Below are positions 25,311-33,279 of a stretch of DNA of 64,000 bases, one piece after another. Origin of the DNA: CAZCFB01 sp964511535 (GTDB taxonomy: Bacteria; Myxococcota_A; Polyangia; GCA-2747355; CAZCFB01). The notes under the pieces are model-generated. The model saw only the letters and a program-made list of their open reading frames with translations. It was not told where the DNA came from and did no database searches. Location: assembly GCA_964511535.1 (NCBI GenBank), contig CAZEFW010000002.1:104603-168602 (forward strand). Direction: 5' to 3'. A program made the position numbers and the translations under genes. How positions within the stretch are numbered: the first letter of the stretch is position 1; every line of letters starts with the position of its first letter.

Positions 25311-27413
25311 ATGAGAGAATCACGCAGCAATAACCGCCACATCCACCAGGCTCCTGGCCACATCGCACCACAAGGACGCGGCGGAAACAGACATGGCCGC
25401 GCGCTCGTGACCGGGATCCTGATGCTGACGATTGGCCTGATGGCCGGGTGCGAGGGCGTGCTCATCGGTCCGGACCCTGCCGAGGAGCTCACCGATCCGA
25501 TGCAGCAGCTCATCGACGAGGCCTCCTCCGGGGGCAACAGCAAGTTCTGCAACAAGCGCTGCAGCACCTCGGGCGCCTGCGACAAGTACTGCCAGGGGCA
25601 CCGGCCCTGCAAGAAGATGTGCAACATGCTCTGCGACACGGTCTGCGCGAGCGGCGGCGCGGACGGCGGCGCCCTGCCTCCTGACGCCGGCGTTGGCCAG
25701 GATGCTGGCGGGCAGAATGCCGACAGCGGCGTGAAGCCGGACAGCAAGGTGGCTCCCAAGCCGGACAGCAAGGTGGCTCCCAAGCCGGACAGCAAGGCGG
25801 CCCCCAAGCCGGACAGCAAGGCGGCCCCCAAGCCGGACAGCGGCGTCCCGCCCCCGCCGCCCCCGCCCAGCGGCGGCACCGTCTGGTACGTGCGAGCCGG
25901 CGGCGGCACGGCCTCCCAGTGCACCGGCAAGGTCAACGCCGACTATCCCGGCAGCGGCGTGGGCAAGCCGTGCGCCTTCAAGCATCCGTTCTACGCCCTG
26001 TCGCCCACCGGCACGCGCAGGATGAAGGGCGGCGACACCCTGCTCATCGGCGCCGGCAAGTACCGCATGGGACATGGCGCGCCGGGCGCCGAGGGATGCG
26101 GCGCCTCATTCTCCTGGGACTGCTTCGCGGCGGCCATCCCCGCAGGCACGGCCACCAAGCCCACCCGGGTCCTCGGTGTGGGCTGGAACTCCGGGTGCAA
26201 GTCCGCCCCGCAGCTGTACGGCGTTGAGCGCGCCAAGCGGGTGCTAGATCTGTCGGGCAGCAGCCATGTTCAGCTCCAGTGCCTGGAGATCACCGACCAC
26301 TCCAGCTGCGTCGAGCATCACACCGGCGGCCTGGCGTGCAAGCGCGGCTCCTCCCCCTTCGGCAGCTGGGCCGCCATCGGCATCCGCGCCACCGACGCCA
26401 CCAACGTGCTGCTGCGCCATGTGGACGTGCACGGCATGGCAGCCGGCGGGATCCACGCCGGGCGGCTCAAGGACTGGACCCTGGAGGACGTCAAGATCGT
26501 GGGCAACGGCTGGGTCGGCTGGGACGGCGATCTGGCTGACGGGAAGGGGAGCAGCAACTCGGGCAAGATGACCTTCCGCCGGGTGGAGATCTCCTGGAAC
26601 GGCTGCGGCGAGACCTACCCCGGCCGCAAGCCCACCGGCTGCTGGGGGCAGTCCGCCGGCGGGTACGGCGACGGGCTGGGCACGGCGGAGACCGGCGGCG
26701 ACTGGCTGCTGGAGGACTGCCGGGTGATGCACAACACCTCCGACGGCATCGACCTGCTCTATCGCTCCAAGGGTGGCACCATCACCGTGCGGCGGCTGCG
26801 GGCCGAGGGCAACGCGGGCAACCAGCTGAAAGTGTCGGGCAACGCCGTGGTGGAGAACAGCATCCTGGTGGGGAACTGCGCCTACTTCAGCGGCAAGTCG
26901 TTCACGCACAAGGTGGATCACTGCCGCGCCCTGGGTAACACCCTGAGCGTGTCGTTCACCACCGGCGCAAAGGTCTCGGTGGTCAACAACACCATCTATG
27001 GCCAGGGCGATGTGCTGCTCATGGCGGGGCATCGGGGATCCACGCCGTGCAACGGCAGCGAGTCGCTGGTGGCCATCAACAACATCTTCCTGGGAGACAC
27101 CGAGTACCACGCGCCGGGTGAGAAGGCGGCCCTGTTCTACGCCGAGCAGTGCGCCGGGCTGAAGCTGCAGGAGTCGTACGGCGTGATCCACAACGTCAAG
27201 GGCGGCTGCCCGTTCGGGTCCAACGACATCTGCGCCGATCCCAAGCTCGGCCCGCTGTCCGGCGACAACTACGGCATGATGCCCGCGCTGGGCAGCAAGG
27301 CCATCGACACGGGCAAGGCCGTGGGCGGCCTGGTGCCGGGCATCGACTACCTGAAGCTCAAGCGCCCCCAGGGCGCCGGCGTGGAGCGAGGCGCCTGCGA
27401 GGTCAAGCCATAA
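25311..27413 (+). CDS. Right-handed beta-helix lipoprotein with repetitive Asp/Pro linker
   Basis: 700 residues. The N-terminal region is long and Arg-rich, and the hydrophobic stretch ends in a lipobox (GLMAGC, Cys47); GTG 25407 would give a shorter signal peptide. Residues ~78-113 are Cys-rich (FCNKRCSTSGACDKYC...CKKMCNMLCDTVC). A linker of 4.5 copies of KPDSKVAP/KPDSKAAP and a poly-Pro run follow. Residues ~195-690 look like a parallel beta-helix: GTVWYVRAGGGTASQC, VLDLSGSSHVQLQCLEITD, ATNVLLRHVDVHGMAAGGIHAG, LEDCRVMHNTSDGIDLLYRS, VVNNTIYGQGDV, AINNIFLGDTEY. Such domains bind or cleave polysaccharides; no catalytic residues can be assigned. Its TAA is supplied by the palindromic repeat at 27411. 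Confidence 0.82.
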   Translation: MRESRSNNRHIHQAPGHIAPQGRGGNRHGRALVTGILMLTIGLMAGCEGVLIGPDPAEELTDPMQQLIDEASSGGNSKFCNKRCSTSGACDKYCQGHRPCKKMCNMLCDTVCASGGADGGALPPDAGVGQDAGGQNADSGVKPDSKVAPKPDSKVAPKPDSKAAPKPDSKAAPKPDSGVPPPPPPPSGGTVWYVRAGGGTASQCTGKVNADYPGSGVGKPCAFKHPFYALSPTGTRRMKGGDTLLIGAGKYRMGHGAPGAEGCGASFSWDCFAAAIPAGTATKPTRVLGVGWNSGCKSAPQLYGVERAKRVLDLSGSSHVQLQCLEITDHSSCVEHHTGGLACKRGSSPFGSWAAIGIRATDATNVLLRHVDVHGMAAGGIHAGRLKDWTLEDVKIVGNGWVGWDGDLADGKGSSNSGKMTFRRVEISWNGCGETYPGRKPTGCWGQSAGGYGDGLGTAETGGDWLLEDCRVMHNTSDGIDLLYRSKGGTITVRRLRAEGNAGNQLKVSGNAVVENSILVGNCAYFSGKSFTHKVDHCRALGNTLSVSFTTGAKVSVVNNTIYGQGDVLLMAGHRGSTPCNGSESLVAINNIFLGDTEYHAPGEKAALFYAEQCAGLKLQESYGVIHNVKGGCPFGSNDICADPKLGPLSGDNYGMMPALGSKAIDTGKAVGGLVPGIDYLKLKRPQGAGVERGACEVKP
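25734..25841 (+). repeat. 24-bp tandem repeat in linker of beta-helix lipoprotein
   Basis: Units begin AAGCCGGACAGCAAG and start at 25734, 25758, 25782, 25806 and 25830 (partial). They encode KPDSK(V/A)AP. Copies 1-2 share GTGGCT and copies 3-4 share GCGGCC, so expansion happened in steps. Copy number probably varies among strains. Confidence 0.9.
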
Positions 27414-27455
27414 AATGTCAAGCAGGGGGGTCAGACCCCCCTGCTTGACATTTTA
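27411..27455. repeat. Perfect 45-bp palindrome (REP-like), copy 1
   Basis: Arms of 22 bases (27411-27432 and 27434-27455) are exactly complementary around a single A. Each arm reads TAAAATGTCAAG followed by a GC-rich CAGGGGGGTC end. The first TAA is the stop codon of the beta-helix lipoprotein. It lies between convergent genes, so it can also act as a bidirectional terminator. A related element is at 32212. Confidence 0.85.
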
Positions 27456-27476
27456 TTTGGCGTCTGGTGGGCGGGC

Positions 27477-28436
27477 CTACTTGCACCGGTCCGGGAGCGG
27501 CGGGGTCACGGCGCCGGGGTCCACGCCCCAGGCCTCGAACTCGGCCAGCTTGAAGTTCTCGTACAGCCAGGTGCTGGCGTTTTCGTACACCAGGAACGCC
27601 ACGTAGCGGGCGGACACCGGCTGCACGGTGATGTCCTTGGGCACTGCGATGCCGGCGGTCTCCTTGTGGGTCACGGTCCAGCCGGCGTTGGTGGTGCAGT
27701 CCGGGCTCTGGGCCGGCTTGTTGGCCGCGGTGAGGATGGTGTGGCAGGTGGCGTACTCGCTGCCCGCGTCCGAGGCCCAGCGGATGCGGAACTTGCTCAC
27801 GGTATACACCTTGCCCAGATCGATCATGACCCAGGCGCACTTGTCGCACGCGCTGCCGCTCAGGTCCTGGAAGGAGAACTTCGCGCTGGTGGTGGTGGAC
27901 CCGTCGTTGACGTTGCCCAGGCTGCCGCTGATGGAGGAGCTGGTGTCCTTGCTGATGGTCTTGCCCTTGGCCACGTTGGCCGGCTTGACCGTGCCGATGT
28001 CGGTGGGCTTCACCGGGGTGTATTTCACCGTGTAGCCCGCGCTCGTACGGCCCAGGCACCCGGCCGCGTCCACGCCGTACAGCTTGATGGAGTTGGACCC
28101 GATCACCAGGTCCACCTCGATGCAGAAATTGCCCGAGCTGCCCACGGTGGCCGGCTTGGCCGTGCCTGACGTGGCCTGGGCTCCCACGAGGCTGGCGCCG
28201 GTGGCGGTGCCCCGAATGGGCAAGATCTTGTGGGCGTATGACGCCGGCGGCTTGGGGTTCACCACCGGCGCGGCCAGGGTCGGCGCCCCGTCGCAGGAGG
28301 TCGACGCCTCGAGGCTGGCCGGCCCGTCGGTGGGCGGCGCGGAGTCGTACTTTCCGATGCCGTCGATATCCTTGGCGGTGCAGGCAGTGAAGATCAACAA
28401 GGTGGCGGTCAGGGCCGCGGCGGGGTGGGCTCTCAT
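27477..28436 (-). CDS. Lipoprotein with F5/8 type C (discoidin)-like domain
   Basis: 319 residues. Signal peptide MRAHPAAALTATLLIFTAC gives a lipid-anchored Cys. Residues ~50-155 form an Ig-like module (LPIRGTATGASLVGAQATSGTAKPATVGSSGNFCIEVDL...GYTVKYTPV). Residues ~160-310 resemble a discoidin domain: ANVAKGKTISKDTSSSISG, NDGSTTTSAKFSFQDLS, CAWVMIDLGKVYTVSKFRIRW and ITVQPVSARYVAFLVYENAS...LAEFEAWG. It probably binds glycans at the cell surface. ATG 28436 is preceded by TACAAT at six bases and by no ribosome site. A longer open frame upstream overlaps the AHSA1 gene and lacks any protein-like features. Confidence 0.85.
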   Translation of the reverse strand: MRAHPAAALTATLLIFTACTAKDIDGIGKYDSAPPTDGPASLEASTSCDGAPTLAAPVVNPKPPASYAHKILPIRGTATGASLVGAQATSGTAKPATVGSSGNFCIEVDLVIGSNSIKLYGVDAAGCLGRTSAGYTVKYTPVKPTDIGTVKPANVAKGKTISKDTSSSISGSLGNVNDGSTTTSAKFSFQDLSGSACDKCAWVMIDLGKVYTVSKFRIRWASDAGSEYATCHTILTAANKPAQSPDCTTNAGWTVTHKETAGIAVPKDITVQPVSARYVAFLVYENASTWLYENFKLAEFEAWGVDPGAVTPPLPDRCK

Positions 28437-28442
28437 GGCCCG

Positions 28443-28448
28443 ATTGTA
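28443..28448 (-). promoter_or_regulatory. -10-like TACAAT, 6 nt before ATG 28436
   Basis: On the minus strand TACAAT is followed by CGGGCC and then ATG. It lies in the 14-bp gap after the AHSA1 gene and suggests a separate leaderless transcript for the discoidin-like lipoprotein. Confidence 0.45.
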
Positions 28449-28450
28449 GC

Positions 28451-29062
28451 TCAAATGAGCGCGGCCAGGGCGGCGAGCGCCTCCTTCCAGCGCAGCTTGC
28501 ACTCCTCGCGCGCCGCCTCGTCGGGCAGCATCTCGTGGTGGAAGCGCACCGCGGTCTTGCCTGCCTTGCCCGGCGCGAACGTGACCTGCAAGGTGGTGGG
28601 CGCGGCCCACCCCTCGGGCTGCCAGGTGAGGCGCAGCCGCTTGCCCTCGGCCAGCGTGCGCACCTCGCCCCCGATGCCGTCGTCGGTGGTGTAGGTCGCC
28701 CCCGGCTCCAGGGCCAGCTCCGCGCCCGGCCCGAGCCACGCCTCCTGCCCGCGCTGCCCCGTCACCAGCGCCCACGCCTCATCAACGCTCACCGGCCAGG
28801 TGCGCTGCACCCCGATCTGAAACCCCCGGTCCGCCGTATCCCCCAGCGTGCGCCGCCCGATGGCGTGCTCGTAGCCCACGGTGACCATCTGCTGCCACCA
28901 CGCGTTCTCGCACAGGTCCCGCGCGACCATCAGCGCCACGATCTCCTTGTGGCTCAGCTCTCGCGCCCCGAGCCCGTCGAGCAGCTCGATCCACGCGGCC
29001 CAGTCACGCCCGGTGGCCTTCTGCACCGCCTCATCGGAGACCTTGTTGTACTTGGTTCCCAT
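28451..29062 (-). CDS. DUF4287 + AHSA1/SRPBCC domain protein
   Basis: 203 residues. Residues 1-75 match the DUF4287 helical domain (KVSDEAVQKATGRDWAAWIELLDGLGARELSHKEIVALM...WWQQMVTVGYEHAIGRR). Residues ~85-200 are an Activator-of-Hsp90-ATPase-like START fold: QIGVQRTWPVSVDEAWALVTG, WLGPGAELALEPGATYTTDDGIGGEVRTLAEGKRLRLTWQPEGW, TTLQVTFAPG and TAVRFHHEMLPDEAAREECKLRWKEALAAL. Such proteins bind small hydrophobic ligands; the ligand is unknown. AGGAGG sits six bases before ATG 29062, so this gene has a normal leader, unlike its neighbours. Confidence 0.9.
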   Translation of the reverse strand: MGTKYNKVSDEAVQKATGRDWAAWIELLDGLGARELSHKEIVALMVARDLCENAWWQQMVTVGYEHAIGRRTLGDTADRGFQIGVQRTWPVSVDEAWALVTGQRGQEAWLGPGAELALEPGATYTTDDGIGGEVRTLAEGKRLRLTWQPEGWAAPTTLQVTFAPGKAGKTAVRFHHEMLPDEAAREECKLRWKEALAALAALI

Positions 29063-29101
29063 GCGCACCTCCTCTGCTGGATTTGCACAAGAGGTTAGCA
29101 A

Positions 29102-32100
29102 CTACTTCGGCTGAAGCCCGTACTTGCCCGGCGCGCCGAGCTCCACCTTCTTCGGGATCACCGGCCGCCCCGCCTTCTGGCAATAGGCGATCCAGCGCTC
29201 CAGCGCGGAGACCGCCTTGGCGTAATCGGCGTTGCCGTAGTAGGTCCGCCCGGCGTAGTAGAGCAGGGCGGGGCGCCTGTCCGCGAAGCCCTTCTTCTCC
29301 ATCAGCGGGTCGAAGATCTTCATGGCGGTGTGGAAGTCCTGGCACTTGTACACCAGGAACCCCCAGAACAGCTGGAAGTCTTCGCCGCCCTCCTCGAGCC
29401 ACTTCTCCGGCCACCCCTCCACCAGATCCAGCGCCGCACGGAACGACTTGGCCCGGGCCAGCCGCTCGGCCTGGCCGAACTCGTGGATCACCTTCTCCAT
29501 CTTCTTGGCGTCAGCGTCGGCGGGGAACTTGATCGGGTCCAGGCCGCGGTCGCTCCCCTCGGAGAGCGGCACCTCCACCTGCTCCACGTACTGCGGCGAC
29601 AGCAGGTCCATCAGCCGCGCGCTCACCACCCCCTTCGGCCCCTTCTCCTCGTCGACCCTGGTGAAGAAGTGCGTCGCCTCGCGGAACTTGCCGATTCGCA
29701 GCAGCGAGTGCACCAGCCCGGCGAAGTCCTCGGACGTCTCGTAGCCGCGCAAGAAGGGCTCCAGCCGGCCATAGATCCAGGAGTGCCCGTACACCCTGGA
29801 GATGAAGTAGTCGTACTTCTTGTGGTTGAACAGGTCCCGCGGCGCGCCGAACTCGATGAGCGCGTTGTCGTCGGTGTTCACCTCGGCGCCGACGGTGAAC
29901 GCCTTGGCCTCGCCGGGGCCGAGCAGGGTCAGCGCCAGCAGGTCGTCCGCCGCGTACACCTTGGCCCGCTTGAGCTCTTTCTTGACGCTCGGGATCTCGA
30001 ACACCCGCCGCAGCCGGCGGATGTCCGGCCGCAGCGGCCGGTTGGAGCCGATGAGGAAGGTGTCGCTGCTCAGCGCCTCGGCCGAGAAGGCGTAGGCGTA
30101 GGGGAACACCTCCACGAAGGTGCGATAGATCGCCTTGATGTGGCGCGGCGACAGCTCGTACATCTGCACCCAGGTGCAGAAGATGCCGTCCTGCTTGAGC
30201 CGGCGCTTGCCGATCTCGAAGTAGTCCCTGGTGAACAGGTTCGACACGCCGGTGATCCACGGGTTGGACGGCTCGTTGATGATCACGTCGTACTTGCTGG
30301 TGCCCGCGGCGAGGAAGTTGCGCCCGTCGTCGGTGACCAGCCGCAGGCGCGGATCGCTCATGGGCTTGTTGTTGACCTGCTCGAAGTAGACCGACCCTTC
30401 CAGCACGGCAGGCTCCAGCTCCACCACGTCCAGGCGCTTGACCGGGTATTGCAGCACCGCCCCGGCGGTGACCCCCGAGGCGTAGCCGATGAGCGCCACA
30501 TCCGGCTTCAGCTTGGGCGTACCCGGGTGCAGCATCACCGGCAGCAGGCCCACGGTGATCTGCGTCGGCATGTCGTCGCCCGTGGAGGCGTCCACCTTGC
30601 CGTTGTTCTTCATCGAGTAGTGCTTGGAGGACCACTCCTCCACCGTGACCGAGGTGACGATGCCATCGCGGTGGTAGACCAGCTTCGGGTCGTTCCAGTC
30701 GCCGGTCTGCAGCACGTCGCGGGCGATGGAGAGCCGGAACAGCCCGGCGGTGACATGGGCCACGTTCCAGCGCGGAACCATGGGCGCGGCCACCACCACC
30801 GCCAGCGCCGCGGCCACCGACGTGGCCTTGCGCGCCCGGCTCCAGGGCGCCATCAACGCCAGCGCCACGCACAGGGCCGCGCTGGTGCAGATGGCGGCGT
30901 AGGTGCCGGGCTCCAGCTGGAGCACCGGGATCACCACGAACCCACCCAGAAACGAGCCCACTATGGCGCCCACCGTGTTGACCGAGTAGGCCGAGCCCAC
31001 GTCCCGCCCCACGCGCTCGAGGCCGGAGGCCACCACCCGCACAGTGAGCGGCAGCACGCCCCCCATGGCGAAGGTGGCCGGCAACATCACCAGCAGCGAC
31101 ATCAAGAACTGCGAGAAGAGCACCGTGTCGGCGCTGAGCTGCTCGCCCCGGATCAGGAACAGAAAGATGAAGGGCAGCTTGTCGGCCAGCATGTACGACG
31201 CGCCGGCCAGCACCGCCACCAGCAGGTGGTTGACCGACAGCCAGCCCAGGGGATCGCGGGTCCGCGCGGCCAGCCGCCCGATCACCGCCGCGCCGCCGGC
31301 CAGCCCGATGAGGAACGCCACCAGCACGATGGTGAACGAGTAGACCGACGAGCCGATGTTCATCGAGAGCGTCCGGGTCCAGATCTGCTGGTAGACCATG
31401 GCCACCGCGCCGCTGAATGCGAAGGCCACCAGCGCGGCGGTGCGCGCGGCGCTGCTCACCTTCAGCGGCACGGGCGGGTTGACCGTCACCTGCTCCAGCA
31501 GGTCGGCCACCTCCGGGTCCACCGGGGCGGGGGCGGGCAGGCGGCGCCGCACCAGGTAGGCGATGATGACCACGGCCGCCAGGCAGAGGTTGGTGCTCGC
31601 GGCCACCGTGTTGGTCAGCGACAGCCCGAGCCCCGGCAACAGCACGAAGCCGCCCAGGGCCACGCCGACCACCGCGCCGAAGGTGTTCACGGCGTACAGC
31701 AGCCCGACCCGCATGCCCACCCGGGCGTGCTCGCTCTTGGTCTGCACGAAGTAGCGGCTCAGCAGCGGCAGGGTGGCCCCCATGAGCGTGGTGGGCACCA
31801 CCAGCACCAGGCCGGAGACCAGAAAGCGCGCGGCGGAGAGCACCGCGAAGTTTTCGGGGAAGGTGGCGTAGAGCCAGATGTTCAGCGCGTCGAAGCGGCT
31901 GACCAGCAGGGGCAGGGCCAGGGCGATGATCCCGATGCCCGCCTCGCACAGGGCGTACGCCTTTAGAGGATCTTGCAGCCGGTCAGAGTAGCGCCCCGCC
32001 AGGTAGCTGCCCAGGGCCAGCCCGCCCATGAAGGCGGTGAGCACGGTGCTGATGGCGAGGGTGGTGGCGCCGAACACCAGGGAGAACATGCGGGTCCAGA

Positions 32101-32164
32101 TCACCTCGAAAACCAGCCCGCTGGCTCCCGACATGAAGAAGCAGAGAATGGCCACCGCCCGCAT
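29102..32164 (-). CDS. Fused MFS-like transporter / spermidine synthase-like protein
   Basis: 1020 residues. Residues ~1-490 hold 12-14 membrane helices in an MFS-like arrangement (AVAILCFFMSGASGLVFEVIWTRMFSL, a common opening for this family). Residues ~530-770 are a spermidine-synthase-like Rossmann domain: DVALIGYASGVTAGAVLQYPVKRLDVVELEPAVLEG, LRLVTDDGRNFLAAG, YDVIINEPSNPWITGVSNLFTRDYFE and DGIFCTWVQMYELSP. The normal polyamine-site residues are not obvious, so the substrate is open. The C-terminal ~230 residues are TPR-like (ADYAKAVSALERWIAYC). ATG 32164 starts the conserved family N-terminus and follows TAATTT by seven bases; an ATG at 32215 lies inside a repeat element. Confidence 0.88.
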   Translation of the reverse strand: MRAVAILCFFMSGASGLVFEVIWTRMFSLVFGATTLAISTVLTAFMGGLALGSYLAGRYSDRLQDPLKAYALCEAGIGIIALALPLLVSRFDALNIWLYATFPENFAVLSAARFLVSGLVLVVPTTLMGATLPLLSRYFVQTKSEHARVGMRVGLLYAVNTFGAVVGVALGGFVLLPGLGLSLTNTVAASTNLCLAAVVIIAYLVRRRLPAPAPVDPEVADLLEQVTVNPPVPLKVSSAARTAALVAFAFSGAVAMVYQQIWTRTLSMNIGSSVYSFTIVLVAFLIGLAGGAAVIGRLAARTRDPLGWLSVNHLLVAVLAGASYMLADKLPFIFLFLIRGEQLSADTVLFSQFLMSLLVMLPATFAMGGVLPLTVRVVASGLERVGRDVGSAYSVNTVGAIVGSFLGGFVVIPVLQLEPGTYAAICTSAALCVALALMAPWSRARKATSVAAALAVVVAAPMVPRWNVAHVTAGLFRLSIARDVLQTGDWNDPKLVYHRDGIVTSVTVEEWSSKHYSMKNNGKVDASTGDDMPTQITVGLLPVMLHPGTPKLKPDVALIGYASGVTAGAVLQYPVKRLDVVELEPAVLEGSVYFEQVNNKPMSDPRLRLVTDDGRNFLAAGTSKYDVIINEPSNPWITGVSNLFTRDYFEIGKRRLKQDGIFCTWVQMYELSPRHIKAIYRTFVEVFPYAYAFSAEALSSDTFLIGSNRPLRPDIRRLRRVFEIPSVKKELKRAKVYAADDLLALTLLGPGEAKAFTVGAEVNTDDNALIEFGAPRDLFNHKKYDYFISRVYGHSWIYGRLEPFLRGYETSEDFAGLVHSLLRIGKFREATHFFTRVDEEKGPKGVVSARLMDLLSPQYVEQVEVPLSEGSDRGLDPIKFPADADAKKMEKVIHEFGQAERLARAKSFRAALDLVEGWPEKWLEEGGEDFQLFWGFLVYKCQDFHTAMKIFDPLMEKKGFADRRPALLYYAGRTYYGNADYAKAVSALERWIAYCQKAGRPVIPKKVELGAPGKYGLQPK

Positions 32165-32171
32165 GGCTGGC

Positions 32172-32177
32172 AAATTA
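32172..32177 (-). promoter_or_regulatory. -10-like TAATTT, 7 nt before ATG 32164
   Basis: On the minus strand TAATTT is followed by GCCAGCC and ATG, with no ribosome site. It is one of the TANNNT-N6/7-start set. Confidence 0.35.
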
Positions 32178-32211
32178 GGCCACTTCGAGCCGAATTGGAA
32201 GCAAGGAGGCC

Positions 32212-32264
32212 CCATTAAAATGTCAAGTAGGGGGGTCTGACCCCTACACTTGACATTTTAATGG
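32212..32264. repeat. Near-perfect 53-bp palindrome (REP-like), copy 2
   Basis: Outer arms of 17 bases (32212-32228, CCATTAAAATGTCAAGT; 32248-32264) are exactly complementary. The centre has GTAG and CTAC flanking a GGGG...TCTGA...CCCC hairpin. It shares AAAATGTCAAG and GGGGGGTC with copy 1 at 27411, so both belong to one family. The GTAG-plus-hairpin layout resembles REP elements mobilised by RAYT transposases. Confidence 0.8.
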
Positions 32265-32280
32265 CCGTGTAAGGCTAGCC

Positions 32281-32308
32281 ATCCTGGCATTCTGGCATTC
32301 TGGCATTC
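32281..32308. repeat. Intergenic GGAATGCCAGAATGCC-type repeat, copy C (reverse orientation)
   Basis: Three tandem TGGCATTC units occur here; the complement reads GAATGCCAGAATGCCAG. It belongs to the same family as copies A, B and D and lies in the same spacer as palindrome copy 2. Confidence 0.55.
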
Positions 32309-32342
32309 GCGCCCGCAGGGCGCGCTATGCCTCCGGTTGCAA

Positions 32343-32446
32343 CACCACGCTAAATGACATTTTGTGTTGCCCGTTAGCTGTCGATTGGCTCGAGCACCAC
32401 GCTAAATGACATTTTGTGTTGCCCGTTAGCTGTCGATTGGCTCGAG
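32343..32446. repeat. Exact 52-bp tandem duplication at the 3' end of the YbjQ-family gene
   Basis: Unit 32343-32394 is repeated without change at 32395-32446. The second copy contains the last codons and stop of the YbjQ-like gene (32426); the first copy is an untranslated duplicate of that gene end. The lack of any substitution points to a recent event or to an assembly artefact. Confidence 0.9.
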
Positions 32447-32836
32447 CACTACTGCAGTGCCGTAGGCCAGCAGCTCGGCCGCGCCGCCCATCACCACGCT
32501 GGTGCTGAACCGGACGCCCACCACCGCGTCGCCGCCCAGGGCGCGGGCCTGCTCGGCCATGCGATCGATGGCCTGCTCGCGGCTCTCGGCCAGCAGCTTG
32601 GTGTACTCGCGGATCTCTCCGCCCACCATGTTGCGCAGCACCGCCATGATGTCCCGGCCGACATGGCGCGCCCGCACCGAGTTGCCCCGCACGAGCCCCA
32701 GGGCCCGGGCCACCTGCCGCCCGGCGATCTCGTCGGTGGTGGTGATGAGCAGGTCATGCTTGAACCCGGTCACCGCCCCGGCCGCGGACCGGATCAGCCC
32801 GCTCTGTCCCTTTCTGGTCAGCTGGTCGTCGCTCAT
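32426..32836 (-). CDS. YbjQ-family (heavy-metal-binding domain) protein
   Basis: 136 residues. It matches the YbjQ/UPF0145 family: LLITTTDEIAGRQVARALGLVRGNSVRARHVGRDIMAVLRNMVGGEIREYTKLLAESREQAIDRMAEQARALGGDAVVGVRFSTS and ELLAYGTAVVLEP. The family forms pentameric rings and is annotated as heavy-metal binding, with no settled role. Its ATG overlaps the anti-sigma gene's stop by four bases (ATGA), so it is the last gene of the sigma-factor operon and translation is coupled. The end of the gene is duplicated downstream. Confidence 0.9.
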   Translation of the reverse strand: MSDDQLTRKGQSGLIRSAAGAVTGFKHDLLITTTDEIAGRQVARALGLVRGNSVRARHVGRDIMAVLRNMVGGEIREYTKLLAESREQAIDRMAEQARALGGDAVVGVRFSTSVVMGGAAELLAYGTAVVLEPIDS

Positions 32837-33279
32837 TGGTCGATCTCCCGGTAAGGATCCTTGCCAGCCCCGCGCAGCTTCACCCGCAGCAGGTAGATCA
32901 GCAACCCGACCACGCCCAGCGCCGCCGCGCCCGTGCCGATCTTGACCGGCAGCGGGACCGAGGGGTCGGCCAGCAGCTGTAGCGCGCCGAAGCCGTACAG
33001 CAGCCCCAGCCCCCCGATGACCAGCAGGGAGCAGATGATGATCCAGGCCCTCGCCGGAGCAGACTCTCTGGGGGGCTCGATGATGGCGTCCTGCATGATG
33101 CGCTCGGTCATGGCGTCGGTGGTCTCCTTGATGGCGGTGAAGTCTGCCAGCTCCTCGCGGCATTGCCCGCACCGCTCCATGTGCTCTGCGAGCTGTCGCT
33201 CCTCCCCGGCGTTGAGCTGCCCGTCAACGGCCTTGACGAGCAGGATCTCGTACTGCTCATGTCCGGTGGGCGCGCTCAT
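32833..33279 (-). CDS. Anti-sigma factor with zinc-binding N-terminus
   Basis: 148 residues. The N-terminal anti-sigma zinc-finger has H33, C37 and C40 (HMERCGQC), the HX3CX2C motif of ZAS-type anti-sigma factors. Two membrane helices follow (ARAWIIICSLLVIGGLGLLYGFGAL and KIGTGAAALGVVGLLIYLLRV). It should hold the ECF sigma factor at the membrane until a signal releases it. There is only a short loop between the helices and no periplasmic sensor domain, so the signal must act through the membrane or the cytoplasmic part. Start and stop overlap the sigma and YbjQ genes by four bases each. Confidence 0.9.
   Translation of the reverse strand: MSAPTGHEQYEILLVKAVDGQLNAGEERQLAEHMERCGQCREELADFTAIKETTDAMTERIMQDAIIEPPRESAPARAWIIICSLLVIGGLGLLYGFGALQLLADPSVPLPVKIGTGAAALGVVGLLIYLLRVKLRGAGKDPYREIDQ

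Noticed and set aside
28437..28775. N-terminal extension of the discoidin-like lipoprotein
   Set aside because: The added residues are Gly/Ala/Arg-rich antisense-like sequence lying over the AHSA1 gene; a proper signal peptide starts at 28436.
32343..32446. Phage or integrative-element attachment sites
   Set aside because: The copies are directly adjacent with no inserted DNA, integrase or tRNA gene, so a simple tandem duplication is enough.
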